Notes: generated from the sequence alone by a model not told the origin. Numbered from the stretch's first letter, positions 35,417 to 44,141 are shown. The stretch is DNA of 64,000 nucleotides from Leisingera daeponensis DSM 23529 (GCF_000473145.1 NZ_KI421500.1:186225-250224); one strand, 5' to 3'. Program-made: numbers and translations.

Positions 35417-36633
35417 AGCGCCCCCTCGGGACCGGTCAGGAATTGCTTGATCAGCACCTGCGCCGCGGTCTTGACCCGCACCACAAAGCCGCCCGCGGGC
35501 ACGTCGCTTTCCGCCACCAGCGGCAGCCGCACCTCCGGCAGCTCCTCCGGCTGCAGCACCAGTTCCGCCAGGCGCTGGCCTTTCTTCACCGGCGCCTCGA
35601 TCGGGCCGTTATAGACAACCTCGCCCTGGATGGTGTTGGCGGACAGCGACGGCAGCAGGATTTCCAGATCCTTGGCCGGCACCAGCCCTACCGATCGCTC
35701 GGCCCCCCGCCAAATCTCGGCTTCGGCGATGGCGATACCTTCCTTGGCGACGGTCTTTTTGGTAAATTGGCGAAACGACCAGTTAACAATGGCTTCCGCC
35801 TCCTCTGCGCGGCCGCGCTCGGTGTCGAGGCCGGAGACTACGAAGATCACCCGCCGGTCGCCCTGTGTGGCAGAGCCGACCAGGCCATAGCCCGCTTCCT
35901 CGGTATGGCCGGTCTTGAGCCCGTCAGCACCGATCCCCAGCCGCAGCAGCGGGTTGCGGTTGCGAATGTTGGAGGGCGCGCGGCCGTCGAATTCAAACGT
36001 GGTCTCGGCAAACAGCGGGTAGTATTCCGGGAAGTCCTCGATCAGCCGCTCGGCCAGGACCGCCAGGTCATGCACCGACATCCGGTGCCCGGCGGCGGGC
36101 CAGCCGTTGGAATTGGCAAAGGTCGAGGCGGTCATGCCCATGTCCTCGGCCCGCTTGGTCATGTAGCGGGCAAAGCCGGCTTCGGTGCCATCGGGGCTCA
36201 GCGCCTCGGCGATCACCACGCAGGCGTCATTGCCCGACAGCACGATGATGCCGCGCAGCAGATCCTCGACCCGGACCCGGTCGGTGGTGTCCAGGAACAT
36301 TGTCGAGCCGCCATAGCTCATCGCGTGCTCGCTCACCGGCAGCCGTTCGTCCAGCGTCAGCCGCCCGTCGCGCAGGGCTTCAAACGCCACATAGAGCGTC
36401 ATCAGCTTGGACATGGAGGCCGGCGGCAGCGGCACGTCGGAGTTCTTGGACAACAGCACCGTGTCGGTGCCCGCATCCACCACATAAGCCGCGCGCGCGC
36501 TGGTATCAAAGGCCGCGGCCGGCAGCGCCGGCAGGCTGAGCGCAAGGCCCGCCGCCAGCGCCAGCCGCAGCGGCGATTTCAGAGCGTGGCGCAAGAAATT
36601 GGTGTTTCGTTCAATTGGTGACAGCATAGGCAT
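35413..36633 (-). CDS. dacC: D-alanyl-D-alanine carboxypeptidase (PBP5/6 type)
   Basis: Periplasmic penicillin-binding protein that removes the terminal D-Ala of peptidoglycan stem peptides. The 406-residue product has a signal peptide (cut after LPAAA, about residue 41), then the S11 peptidase motifs SMSK (active Ser), SGN and KTG, and a C-terminal beta-rich PBP5_C domain ending in an amphipathic stretch that may anchor it to the membrane. The track frame starts at a TTG; the ATG at 36633 is preferred, with 36627 also possible. Either start overlaps the SPOR gene. Symbol dacC versus dacA is by convention only. Confidence 0.92.
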   Translation of the reverse strand: MPMLSPIERNTNFLRHALKSPLRLALAAGLALSLPALPAAAFDTSARAAYVVDAGTDTVLLSKNSDVPLPPASMSKLMTLYVAFEALRDGRLTLDERLPVSEHAMSYGGSTMFLDTTDRVRVEDLLRGIIVLSGNDACVVIAEALSPDGTEAGFARYMTKRAEDMGMTASTFANSNGWPAAGHRMSVHDLAVLAERLIEDFPEYYPLFAETTFEFDGRAPSNIRNRNPLLRLGIGADGLKTGHTEEAGYGLVGSATQGDRRVIFVVSGLDTERGRAEEAEAIVNWSFRQFTKKTVAKEGIAIAEAEIWRGAERSVGLVPAKDLEILLPSLSANTIQGEVVYNGPIEAPVKKGQRLAELVLQPEELPEVRLPLVAESDVPAGGFVVRVKTAAQVLIKQFLTGPEGAL

Positions 36634-37522
36634 CCGCAAATCCGGTTTCCTTCACGCTTTTCAGCAGCTGGCTGCGTTCGGTTTTGTTCTGTGCCGGGCC
36701 GACCAGCACGCGCCAGAACGTCTTGCCGCTGGAGGACTGTTCCCGCACCACCGGCACCATGCCCGCGCTGCGCATCACGTTGGCGGTCCGCTCGGCGTTC
36801 GCCTCGACACTGAAAATGCCGATTTGGATAAAGGGTTTGTTCAGCGACGATTTCTGCGGCTTGGGGGCAGGGGCCGCAGCAGGCTCCGCCGCGGCAGGCG
36901 CGGCCTGCGCCGGAGCGGAGGCGTCAATTGCGGCAGCCGCGCCGGTGATCGGGTCCAGCTGGGTTTCAGTGATCGCGCTGCCCGCCAGCGCGACCTCATT
37001 CACATCCGCGGCTTCCGGCAGCGCGGCGCCATCGCCTGCCTGCTCTTCCAGCTGCGGTTCCGGCGTGATTTCCTCGCGCCGCAGGGCCGTCACGTTCAGC
37101 TCCACCGGCGCGCCGGCCAGCATCCCCAGGGCCGCCGCGGCATCCGAGGAAACCTGAAGCCGCGGTCCCGGGATTTCCCGCTCGCGGCGGAACAGCGCGC
37201 CGATCACGAACTGGCCGTTGGCGTTGTTGCGGATGATCACCCGCTCCGGATCCTGGGTGTCGGGATGCGCCACCCAGACACCGCCGATCGAGGGGCGGCC
37301 GTCCCACAGGCCCGCTTCGGTCACCTGAAACACCTCCGGCGCTTCCACGTCGCGCTCCACCAGCTTGGTGCTGCTGGAGGCCTGGACGGCGCCTTCGGCC
37401 TTGGATTTGGGTTGCAGAAAGCCCAGTTTCGGCCCGTCCTCGCAGCCTGCCAGCAGCAGCAGGCCCACGGCCGCCGCGGCGGCGCGCGGGGCCGTCATTG
37501 CTTTCGACATGGTGTCTTTCAT
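36611..37522 (-). CDS. SPOR-domain lipoprotein (RlpA-like)
   Basis: A 303-residue envelope protein. The lipoprotein signal ends in LLLLAGC (lipid Cys near residue 27). A middle region (RVIIRNNANGQFVIGALFRRE) resembles the double-psi barrel of RlpA, and after an Ala/Pro-rich linker comes a SPOR domain at ~228-303 (FIQIGIFSVEANAERTANVMRS, WRVLVGPAQNKTERSQLL), which binds denuded septal glycan. The ATG at 37522 follows GGAAGAGAG; the longer track frame has no support. It heads the operon with dacC, which points to a role in septal wall remodelling. Confidence 0.85.
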   Translation of the reverse strand: MKDTMSKAMTAPRAAAAAVGLLLLAGCEDGPKLGFLQPKSKAEGAVQASSSTKLVERDVEAPEVFQVTEAGLWDGRPSIGGVWVAHPDTQDPERVIIRNNANGQFVIGALFRREREIPGPRLQVSSDAAAALGMLAGAPVELNVTALRREEITPEPQLEEQAGDGAALPEAADVNEVALAGSAITETQLDPITGAAAAIDASAPAQAAPAAAEPAAAPAPKPQKSSLNKPFIQIGIFSVEANAERTANVMRSAGMVPVVREQSSSGKTFWRVLVGPAQNKTERSQLLKSVKETGFADAYAVTN

Positions 37523-37762
37523 GCTCTCTTCCTTGCCTGTGCCCGCGGCGCTTCTGCGCCCCCGCCGGAATGCCCGGTCTTCTTGGTTTGGCGGCATGAT
37601 AGCCTGCACATCCGGCCATGAAAACCCTGACAGGCAACGGCACAAGGGAAACCCGCGGGGGCGGCATAAATCCGCGCGGCCGGCGGGGGCTCGCAGTTTT
37701 CTCTTGCGGCACGGATTTCCGCTTGCCTCGCCCAGCGTTGCATCCTAAACCGCTGACGGACC

Positions 37763-37852
37763 GGGGAGGTGGCAGAGTGGTCGAATGCGGCGGTCTTGAA
37801 AACCGTTGAACGTGAGAGCGTTCCCAGGGTTCGAATCCCTGTCTCCCCGCCA
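37763..37852 (+). tRNA. tRNA-Ser(UGA)
   Basis: 90 bases with encoded CCA. The acceptor GGGGAGG pairs with TCTCCCC (one G-U), discriminator G; D-arm GGCAGAGTGGTCGAATGC; anticodon loop CTTGAAA with anticodon TGA; long variable arm (CGTGAGAGCG region) and T-arm GGGTTCGAATCCC are all visible. Confidence 0.96.
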
Positions 37853-37902
37853 CTCAGCCCGGCAGCCTTGCGCATCAGACGCCAGCAGCGCCGCCGCCGG
37901 AC

Positions 37903-38655
37903 TCAGCCCTTGCGCAGCAGGTAGATATCCATGATCCAGCCATGCTCTGCACGCGCCTTGGCGCGGGTTTCGATGATCTTTTCCGCGGTTGCGGCCAGGG
38001 GGCCTGCGAGCGAAATCTGGTTCTCCATCCCGGCATAGGCGGTCCAGAAGATCTCTACCCCCTGCGGGTCGATGGCCTGAAAGGAACACTCCCCGTCCAG
38101 CATGATCACCAGCGTATCCGCGCTGTCCGGCCAGCCGTTTTCGCGCAGCTGGCGGCCCGTCGTGATGGTGAACGGGGCGCCGATTTCATTGACCGGGATG
38201 GCGTGCGCTGCGGTCAGCGCCTGGATCGAGGTGATGCCCGGGATCACCGTCAGCTTGATCTCCGCCAGCTTCTGCAGCCGCTCGGCGATCCGCATGGTGC
38301 TGTCGTAAAGCGACGGGTCGCCCCAGACCAGGAACCCGGCCTTGCCGCCTTCGGGCAGGTGCGCAGTGATGGTCTGCCACCAGATTTCCGCGATGGCGTC
38401 GTGCCAGTCGTCCACCCGCTTGCGGTAGCTTTTGGTGGCCTCGTCGCGCACTGGCAGGGCAAACTCCACGATCCTGGGGCCATCGCCCTTGATCGCGCGG
38501 TTGCAGATCTCGCGCCTGAGCCCTGCCAGGTCGTCCTTGCCCGCGCCCTTGTTGGGGATCAGGATCAGATCCTGCGCGTTCAGCGCCTCAATCGCCTGCA
38601 GCGTGATGTGCTGCGGATTGCCGGTGCCGATGCCAATCAGGGTAAGCTCAATCAT
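37903..38655 (-). CDS. cobF: Precorrin-6A synthase (deacetylating)
   Basis: Methylates C1 of precorrin-5 and releases acetate, giving precorrin-6A in the aerobic B12 route. The 250-residue tetrapyrrole methylase has LIGIGTGNPQHITLQAIEAL at the start (SAM loop), VWGDPSLYDST near residue 105 and VIPGITSIQALTAAHAIP near 135. The ATG at 38655 has a GAAAGG ribosome site that lies inside a TTTCACGTGAAA palindrome. It is the last gene of the riboswitch-led cbtBA group, away from the main cob operon, and has its own hairpin upstream. Confidence 0.93.
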   Translation of the reverse strand: MIELTLIGIGTGNPQHITLQAIEALNAQDLILIPNKGAGKDDLAGLRREICNRAIKGDGPRIVEFALPVRDEATKSYRKRVDDWHDAIAEIWWQTITAHLPEGGKAGFLVWGDPSLYDSTMRIAERLQKLAEIKLTVIPGITSIQALTAAHAIPVNEIGAPFTITTGRQLRENGWPDSADTLVIMLDGECSFQAIDPQGVEIFWTAYAGMENQISLAGPLAATAEKIIETRAKARAEHGWIMDIYLLRKG

Positions 38656-38658
38656 GAC

Positions 38659-38697
38659 GGGGCCTTTCACGTGAAAACACGGCCCCCTATGGGGCCG
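38659..38697 (-). promoter_or_regulatory. Possible attenuator/translation switch before cobF
   Basis: Read in the cobF direction: CGGCCCC, ATAG loop, GGGGCCG, then TGTTTTC, then the palindrome TTTCACGTGAAA that carries the ribosome site, then GGCCCC three bases before the ATG. The GGGGCC element can pair with either GGCCCC copy, so a terminator-like stem and a start-blocking stem exclude each other. The pairings are seen; the switch is inference. Confidence 0.45.
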
Positions 38698-38728
38698 CGC
38701 TGCTGGTCTTGCAAGCCTGCAGTTGCGC

Positions 38729-39232
38729 TCAGGAGCCTTCGCCGCCTGCCGGCACGGTAAGCGTGGCTTCCACCGGCTTGCCATCCACCATCAGGTGGCT
38801 GTGGCTGTTGGTGTTAAGCGAGACCGTGACTTCGGCTCCGCCGGGCAGGGCAGGGATGTGCATCCAGCCGGCATAAAGGCGGGCGAGTTTCTCGCCGTTC
38901 ACATAGACATGCGCATGGCCTTCGCCATCGGCGTCCGCGGCGGAGGCATTTTCGGGCGCGAAGCGGAAGTTCTGCGGCACCACTTGCAGGTTCCATCCGG
39001 CCATCGGGTCCTTGTGCAGCCGGATGGCAACGCTGGGCGCATCCGGGCCTGCGGGCAGGCTGACGGATCGGGAGTGGTCATGCGCCGCCAGTTCGGTATG
39101 GCCGCCGCCGTGGTCCGCCGGGGCGCCGTGGTCGTGGCCGTCAAAGGTCACGCCATTGCCGGCGGCAATCACAAACCCGGCGCCGCCGCCGAACACCAGG
39201 CCGATGGCGAAAAGAGCGAGAGAGCGGGACAT
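38729..39232 (-). CDS. Exported His-rich protein linked to CbtAB
   Basis: A 167-residue protein with an N-terminal signal or anchor (ALFAIGLVFGGGAGFVIAAG). It is followed by a histidine/aspartate-rich linker (GHDHGAPADHGGGH, AAHDHS) and a compact beta-type domain with FRFAPEN, GEGHAHVYVNGEKLARLY and NTNSHSHLMVDGKPVEA. The many surface His residues and the cupredoxin-like layout suggest periplasmic metal binding. Position between cbtA and cobF, under a cobalamin riboswitch, points to cobalt; copper or other metals remain possible. I do not know a named family for it. Confidence 0.65.
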   Translation of the reverse strand: MSRSLALFAIGLVFGGGAGFVIAAGNGVTFDGHDHGAPADHGGGHTELAAHDHSRSVSLPAGPDAPSVAIRLHKDPMAGWNLQVVPQNFRFAPENASAADADGEGHAHVYVNGEKLARLYAGWMHIPALPGGAEVTVSLNTNSHSHLMVDGKPVEATLTVPAGGEGS

Positions 39233-39298
39233 ATCGGTCTCCTCTGGAAAAGAATGTCCCCGCCGGGCGGGGCCGGCGGGGAACTCTGTAAGGCTGGA

Positions 39299-39997
39299 TC
39301 AGGCTGCGGCGTGTTCGCGCTTGCCTTCGGCTTGCCAGAAGTAGCCGGTGAAGGCGCCCAGCAGAACCCAGGCGGCCATGCCGACGCCAAAGGCGCGGGC
39401 GGCAAACAGCGCGCCGATTTCGGTCGGAACCGGGCCTGAGAAACTCTCTGGCTCAGGCGCGCCGATGATATGCGGGCCCATCAGCAGCAGCGCTGCGACC
39501 AGGACACTCACCAGATTGCCGCCAAAGGCGATCAGCCACATGGCAACCCCTGCGGCCGCAACGGTGACCGTCCACCAGATCTGCCGCGCGCCGATGTCAG
39601 CGGCAGCGACACCCGGCACTTCCGGCGCCAGCGACAGGCCCGGCGCAAAGTGGAAGGTGATGAAGCCTGCAAGACCCCACAAGAGGCCGCTGCGCGCGTT
39701 GACCTCATGCCCCTGGCGTTCGGCCACCGACATCAGTGCCGCCAGCACCAGCGCATAGCCGGTATAGGTCAGCATGGTGAACACGATGCTGAGGCCATCG
39801 CGCACAGGCTCGGCGAACAGGCCGGGCAGGTCGGGATGCGCGGTTACGGGGGCAGCGCCGAAATGCACCAGCTCGCCGCCCTCGTAGAGTTCGGCATGGA
39901 GCAGCACGGGCTGCACGAAATACAGCTGCAGCAGGGCGGTAATCAGCCCTGCTGCAGCACCAGCGAACAGGCCGCTGGTCAGAATGCGACTGAACAT
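39299..39997 (-). CDS. cbtA: CbtA cobalt transporter subunit
   Basis: A 232-residue inner-membrane protein of the CbtA family, a predicted cobalt transporter found under B12 riboswitches. Five to six membrane helices are visible, including LFAGAAAGLITALLQLYFVQPV at the start with the conserved HAELYEGGE after it, and GLAGFITFHFAPGLSLAPEVPG near 115, whose His is conserved. The ATG at 39997 matches the family start; the longer frame to 40072 covers cbtB in another frame. It follows cbtB by 4 bp. Confidence 0.9.
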   Translation of the reverse strand: MFSRILTSGLFAGAAAGLITALLQLYFVQPVLLHAELYEGGELVHFGAAPVTAHPDLPGLFAEPVRDGLSIVFTMLTYTGYALVLAALMSVAERQGHEVNARSGLLWGLAGFITFHFAPGLSLAPEVPGVAAADIGARQIWWTVTVAAAGVAMWLIAFGGNLVSVLVAALLLMGPHIIGAPEPESFSGPVPTEIGALFAARAFGVGMAAWVLLGAFTGYFWQAEGKREHAAA

Positions 39998-40001
39998 GGC
40001 C

Positions 40002-40172
40002 TTAGTGGCAGGGGAAGCCGGTTGCGTGGCGCACGTCATGCGCGGCGTCGTGCAGGGCGGATGCCTGAACATGGCCGGTCAGCGTGATGATCCCCAGCCC
40101 CAGAACCACGGCAAACAGTGCCGGAATTACACTGGAGCCAGCGGCAGAAGCCTTAAGCGTCTTGGTCGTCAT
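40002..40172 (-). CDS. cbtB: CbtB cobalt transporter subunit (small)
   Basis: A 56-residue protein: one membrane helix (VIPALFAVVLGLGIITLTG), then the family signature HDAAHDVRHATGFPCH at the very C-terminus, whose His and Cys residues are the predicted metal ligands. The ATG at 40172 has a GGAGG ribosome site 8 bp upstream. It lies directly between a cobalamin riboswitch and cbtA, the standard arrangement for CbtAB. It is short enough to be missed by simple ORF cut-offs. Confidence 0.9.
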   Translation of the reverse strand: MTTKTLKASAAGSSVIPALFAVVLGLGIITLTGHVQASALHDAAHDVRHATGFPCH

Positions 40173-40212
40173 TTGTTGTCCTCCTCACCGTCACACCCGA
40201 CGGTATAAGTTG

Positions 40213-40408
40213 CGTTCCCATACGGCCGGTCTCCTGACTCGCGGGTCGCTGCTGCCATCCTCCTTCCCGGCCTTTGCCAGTGGATATTGGAAGGCCGCTC
40301 GCCGCTCACAGTCGCGGGGGCGGTTGAGGCTTCGGTGCCGCGATTTGGTCCACCGTCCTCATTCCCGTTTCAGTCCCGATGCTTGGGCACCATCAGACAC
40401 CGTATCCG
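40213..40408 (-). promoter_or_regulatory. Cobalamin riboswitch of the cbtBA operon
   Basis: In minus-strand order the conserved pieces are ACGGGAATGAGGACGGTGG, CCGCCCCCGCGACTGTGAGCGG (split by the J6/3 region), CCACTGGC with GGGAAGGAGGATGG, and the B12 box AGTCAGGAGACCGGCC at about 40225-40240. It ends 40 bp before cbtB and fills most of the 413-bp space between cbtB and the DUF1636 gene. Adenosylcobalamin binding would switch off cobalt uptake and cobF. Confidence 0.93.
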
Positions 40409-40585
40409 TTGGTAATGCCCCGCTGGGCTGAGTCTGGTCAAGGAAGAATCCGCCAGGTTTGCGCCCGTCAGCGCCATGGGGTGCAGGAAATGCGGCGCTG
40501 CCGGCCGCGGCCAGGGAAGCCGGAAAATTCAGATCTTCCGGCTGAAATTCCGCGCCGGAGATGTGCCCCGTCCGCGGCAGGCGGA

Positions 40586-40921
40586 TCACGCCATCCCGGC
40601 CGGGATGCGGGCAATCGCCTTGAAGCGCAGGTTGCCCAGCGGCCGGGCGTCGGCGAAATTGCCGTCGTCGCTGTCTTGATACATCCGCAGGAAGGTCACG
40701 ATGTCCGGCAGGTCCGCTGCGGTGATCTCTCCGAACAGATAGGCGGTCTTGCCGGCTTGCCGCACCGCCAGCGTCTGCGGCCGCTGGCAGCCGGACATGC
40801 AGTCCGCCTGCTGCAGCCGGACCTTCGCCCCGGCAGCCTCCAGCGCCGCCGCGGCCTGCCCGAACAGGGCAGGGTCCGCGCCGCGGCAGGTGCGGCACAG
40901 GGTGAGGGTGGGCAGGCTCAT
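40586..40921 (-). CDS. DUF1636 small metal-binding protein (copy A)
   Basis: A 111-residue cytosolic protein of the DUF1636 family, which resembles thioredoxin-like 2Fe-2S ferredoxins and is often found near cob genes. Four cysteines are placed as in that fold: LTLCRTCRG (Cys 9 and 12) and DCMSGCQRP (Cys 41 and 45). A FLFGEI/YLFGEI strand follows. It overlaps cobA by 4 bp and is the last gene of the long cob operon. A role as redox partner or in cobalt handling is inference. A longer paralogue opens the same operon at 53796. Confidence 0.8.
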   Translation of the reverse strand: MSLPTLTLCRTCRGADPALFGQAAAALEAAGAKVRLQQADCMSGCQRPQTLAVRQAGKTAYLFGEITAADLPDIVTFLRMYQDSDDGNFADARPLGNLRFKAIARIPAGMA

Positions 40922-41652
40922 GCGCCGGGCAGCTCCTGATCGGCCAGCGGCCCGTAGAGGATGAGCACCGGCGCCTTGGTCTCCATCGCGCGCAGCACCG
41001 CGGGCAGTTCGCCCACGGTGTGGCAGGACAGTTTCTGTTCCGGGGTGGAAACGGCCAGCGCGACCAGCGCGTGGGTCTCCGCGGGCAGCCCGGCCTCCAT
41101 CAGCTTCTCCGCCAGCGCGGCAAAGGTGCTTTTGCCCATGTAGACCACGGTGGTGGCGTGCGGGTCGGCCAGCGCCGCCATGTTGAGGTCCTCCGGCAGC
41201 CCGCCGGTCACGTCATGGCCGGTGATGAACTGCAGCCGCCGCGCCGTCAGCCGCCGGGTCAGCGGAATGTTCGCTGCCGCCGCCGCGGCCGAGGCTGCGG
41301 TGACGCCGGGCACGATCTCGAACCCGATGCCCGCCTCGCGCAGCGCAGTCATCTCTTCCTCCAGCCGCCCGAAGACACCGGAATCGCCGGATTTCAGCCG
41401 CACCACGTTAAGGCCGCTTTGCGCGTAATCGACCAGCAGCTGGCTCACATGGTCCTGCTTGGGGGAGGGCCGTCCGGCGCGTTTGCCCACGCCCACCAGA
41501 TCGGCATCTGCGCGGGCGTGGCTCAGGATCGGCCCGGAGGACAGGTCATCGAACAGGATCGCATCCGCTGCCTGCAGCCGCTTCACCGCCTTTACGGTCA
41601 GGAGTTCCGGGTCGCCGGGACCGGAGGAGACAAAGCTCACAAAACCGCTCAT
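40918..41652 (-). CDS. cobA: Uroporphyrinogen-III C-methyltransferase
   Basis: Makes precorrin-2 by two SAM-dependent methylations at C2 and C7, the entry to the corrin pathway. The 244 residues have SSGPGDPELLTVKAVKRL (SAM P-loop-like), RLKSGDSGVFGRLEEE near residue 86, VPGVTAASAAAA near 115 and VVYMGKS near 170. It lacks the CysG oxidase/chelatase part, as expected for CobA. It overlaps cobB and DUF1636 by 4 bp each. Confidence 0.95.
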   Translation of the reverse strand: MSGFVSFVSSGPGDPELLTVKAVKRLQAADAILFDDLSSGPILSHARADADLVGVGKRAGRPSPKQDHVSQLLVDYAQSGLNVVRLKSGDSGVFGRLEEEMTALREAGIGFEIVPGVTAASAAAAAANIPLTRRLTARRLQFITGHDVTGGLPEDLNMAALADPHATTVVYMGKSTFAALAEKLMEAGLPAETHALVALAVSTPEQKLSCHTVGELPAVLRAMETKAPVLILYGPLADQELPGA

Positions 41653-42968
41653 GCGCGCTCTCCCGTGATCAGGTGGAAGAAGGTGCCGGTGACATTGCCC
41701 TTGATCGAGCCGGTTTCCGGCACCGGGCCGCCGTCGGCGTCCATGACCTGCGCCAGCGGCGCGTCGGGTTCTTCCAGAATGGTGGAGTAATGGAATTCAT
41801 GGCCGCGCAGGGCGGTGCCTGCGCCAAAGCCCGGCATCCCAGCCTGCAGAATGGCGCGGCGGTAGCCGAGGTGGAACTTGCGCTTCTCATAGGAGGTCAC
41901 GAGGCCCAGGAGGCCCAGCATCCGGTGGCGGTTGCCCTCCTTGTCGATCAGCGCCTCGCCCAGGGCCATGTAGCCGCCGCATTCGCCATGCACCGGCTTG
42001 GTTTCGGCGTGCTTCCGGACACCGGCGCGGAAGGTCTCCGCTGCCGCCAGCGCCGGCCCGTGCAGTTCCGGATAGCCGCCGGGCAGCCAGACCAGATCGG
42101 CATCCGCCGCCGGGGCCTGATCCGCCAGGGGCGAGAACGGCAGGATCTCTGCCCCTGCCGCGCGCCATCCTTCCAGAAGATGCGGGTAGGTGAAAGAAAA
42201 CGCCGCATCGCGCGCCAGCGCAATCCGCTGGGCGGGCGGTTCCGGCAGGCTGGCCGGCGCGGGCGCTTGACCCGCCAGCGCCGCCGCCTTGATCGCGTCC
42301 AGATCCACATGTTCGCGCAGGAAGGCGGCATAACCTGCAATTGCGGCTTCCAGATCGGGATGCTCAACCGCCTGGATCAAGCCCAGGTGGCGTTCCGGCA
42401 GGGCCAGATCGCCGCGGCGGGGCAGGGAGCCCAGTACCTTGATGCCGGCCTTCTCCATCCCCAGCCGGGTCAGCCGCTCATGGCGCGGGCTGGCGACGCG
42501 GTTCAGGATGACACCGGCAAAGGGCAGTTCGGGATCGTAATTCTTGAACCCCAGCGCGGTTGCCGCGGCCGACTGCGCCTGGCCGCCCACGTCGACCACC
42601 AGCACCACCGGCCAGCCCATTCGTTTGGCGGTCTCCGCCGAGGAGCCAAAGCCCGACTGCCCGCGCGTCGCCACGCCGTCATAAAGGCCCATCGAGCCTT
42701 CGCCCACGCAGATCTCCGCGCCCGCCGCCTGTGCCGTGACCGCATCCAGCAGCGCGCCGTCCATCGCCCAGGTGTCGAGGTTGAAACTGGGGCGTTTGGC
42801 TGCTGCGAGGTGGAAGGCCGGGTCGATATAATCCGGTCCGCTCTTGTAGGGCTGCACGGTCAGACCGTCCTCGGCCAGCGCCCGCAGGAGGCCCAGCATC
42901 ACGGTGGTCTTGCCGGTGCCCGAGGAGGGCGCGGAGATCATCAGTCCGGGAGGGTTCAGGTTGGTCAT
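41649..42968 (-). CDS. cobB: Hydrogenobyrinic acid a,c-diamide synthase
   Basis: ATP- and glutamine-dependent amidation of the a and c side chains of hydrogenobyrinate. The 439 residues hold an N-terminal dethiobiotin-synthase-like ATPase (SAPSSGTGKTTVMLG, residues 12-26; GEGSMGLYDG near 85) and a C-terminal class-I glutaminase with PGGYPELHG and the nucleophile Cys in GECGGYMALG near 325. The ATG at 42968 lies 4 bp after the cobM stop; the frame is open further but overlaps cobM. Confidence 0.95.
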   Translation of the reverse strand: MTNLNPPGLMISAPSSGTGKTTVMLGLLRALAEDGLTVQPYKSGPDYIDPAFHLAAAKRPSFNLDTWAMDGALLDAVTAQAAGAEICVGEGSMGLYDGVATRGQSGFGSSAETAKRMGWPVVLVVDVGGQAQSAAATALGFKNYDPELPFAGVILNRVASPRHERLTRLGMEKAGIKVLGSLPRRGDLALPERHLGLIQAVEHPDLEAAIAGYAAFLREHVDLDAIKAAALAGQAPAPASLPEPPAQRIALARDAAFSFTYPHLLEGWRAAGAEILPFSPLADQAPAADADLVWLPGGYPELHGPALAAAETFRAGVRKHAETKPVHGECGGYMALGEALIDKEGNRHRMLGLLGLVTSYEKRKFHLGYRRAILQAGMPGFGAGTALRGHEFHYSTILEEPDAPLAQVMDADGGPVPETGSIKGNVTGTFFHLITGERA

Positions 42969-42972
42969 GGCC

Positions 42973-43767
42973 TTAATCGTCCCCATGGCTCCAGCTCGAC
43001 CAAGGGCTGTCAGCACTCTGCGGCCGGTAGCGGCGGTCGTAATCGGCGGAATAGAGGCAGCTTTCGTCAAAGCCCTCGCCCTTCAGCACCGGCCCTACCA
43101 GTATCAGCGCGGTGCGGGAAATCTTTTCGTCCAGCGAGTCTTTCAGGGTTTCGAGAGTGGCACGGATGATCTGCTGATCCGGCCAGCTGGCGCGGTAGAC
43201 CACGGCGACCGGGCACTCACCGCCGTAATGCGGCGTCAGGCTGTCCACCACATGGTCCAGATTGCCGATCGACAGGTGGATCGCCAGCGTGGTGCCGGTC
43301 CGTGCAAAATTCTCCAGCGACTCGCCTTCGGGCATCGAGGACGCGCGCCCCGGCGTGCGCGTCAGCACAACCGACTGGCCAAGGCCCGGCAGGGTCAGCT
43401 CTGTGCCGAGCGCCGCAGCCGCAGCGGCAAAGGACGGCACGCCCGGGGTGACGCTGACCGGGATGCCCTCTGCCTTCAGGCGGCGGATCTGCTCGCCCAT
43501 CGCGGACCACACCGACAGATCGCCGGAGTGCAGCCGCGCCACGTCCTGGCCCGCCTCATGCGCCGCCTTGATCTCCGCCACGATGGCATCCAGGTCCATC
43601 GCCGCGGTGTTCACGATTTTCGCGTCCGCCGGGCAGTGGCTCAGGATTTCCTCCGGCACCAGCGAACCGGCATAGAGGCACACCGGGCAGGCGGCGATGA
43701 TGTCGCGCCCGCGCAGGGTCAGAAGGTCGGCAGCGCCCGGTCCGGCGCCAATGAAGTGAACGGTCAT
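42973..43767 (-). CDS. cobM: Precorrin-4 C11-methyltransferase
   Basis: Methylates C11 to give precorrin-5. The 264-residue tetrapyrrole methylase has [16 protein letters not shown] at the start, [15 protein letters not shown] near residue 80, [16 protein letters not shown] near 105 and [11 protein letters not shown]. It overlaps cobE by 4 bp upstream. Confidence 0.95.
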   Translation of the reverse strand: MTVHFIGAGPGAADLLTLRGRDIIAACPVCLYAGSLVPEEILSHCPADAKIVNTAAMDLDAIVAEIKAAHEAGQDVARLHSGDLSVWSAMGEQIRRLKAEGIPVSVTPGVPSFAAAAAALGTELTLPGLGQSVVLTRTPGRASSMPEGESLENFARTGTTLAIHLSIGNLDHVVDSLTPHYGGECPVAVVYRASWPDQQIIRATLETLKDSLDEKISRTALILVGPVLKGEGFDESCLYSADYDRRYRPQSADSPWSSWSHGDD

Positions 43768-44141
43768 GGCTCAAGTCTTTCTGCTATGGCCGCGGTGGCA
43801 AGCCCATCCGCGGTGACAACTCTGGGGGCGAGCAGGCGCGCGCGCGCGCCCGGCACCCCATGGCGCGCCCCGGCCAGCGCCGCGGCTTCCGCCAGCGACC
43901 CGGTGCCGAACCGCGCCTTGATCCGGGGCGAGCAGGTGAGGGTCTGCTCTCCGGCAATATCCTGCTCCTGCAGCGCAATCACCGGCAGGCCGGCCGTGCG
44001 CGCAAATTCCTGCATGGCAGGGGCTTCAGCCTTTCCGGCGACGGACGCGAGCGCATCCACCTGCGCGCCGGTCAGCGTTAGCGCCGCCTGCAAATCCGCC
44101 ACCGTGGCCGTGCTGCGGAACCCGATGCCTGCCACCTTCAT
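43764..44141 (-). CDS. cobE: CobE / CbiG C-terminal-like protein
   Basis: A 125-residue protein matching the C-terminal domain of CbiG, called CobE in aerobic producers; needed for efficient B12 synthesis though its exact step is not settled. The conserved opening [20 protein letters not shown] and [11 protein letters not shown] are clear. The track frame to 44381 includes cobL antiframe sequence; the ATG at 44141 overlaps the cobL stop (ATGA) and begins the conserved domain. Confidence 0.88.
   Translation of the reverse strand: MKVAGIGFRSTATVADLQAALTLTGAQVDALASVAGKAEAPAMQEFARTAGLPVIALQEQDIAGEQTLTCSPRIKARFGTGSLAEAAALAGARHGVPGARARLLAPRVVTADGLATAAIAERLEP

Noticed and set aside
36639..36639. 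TTG start for dacC, as given by the longest frame
   Set aside because: ATG codons at 36633 and 36627 follow within four codons and keep the same signal peptide.
40518..40543. 8-bp stem AGCCGGAA / TTCCGGCT after the small DUF1636 gene as a terminator
   Set aside because: No T-run follows on the minus strand; support is too weak to list.
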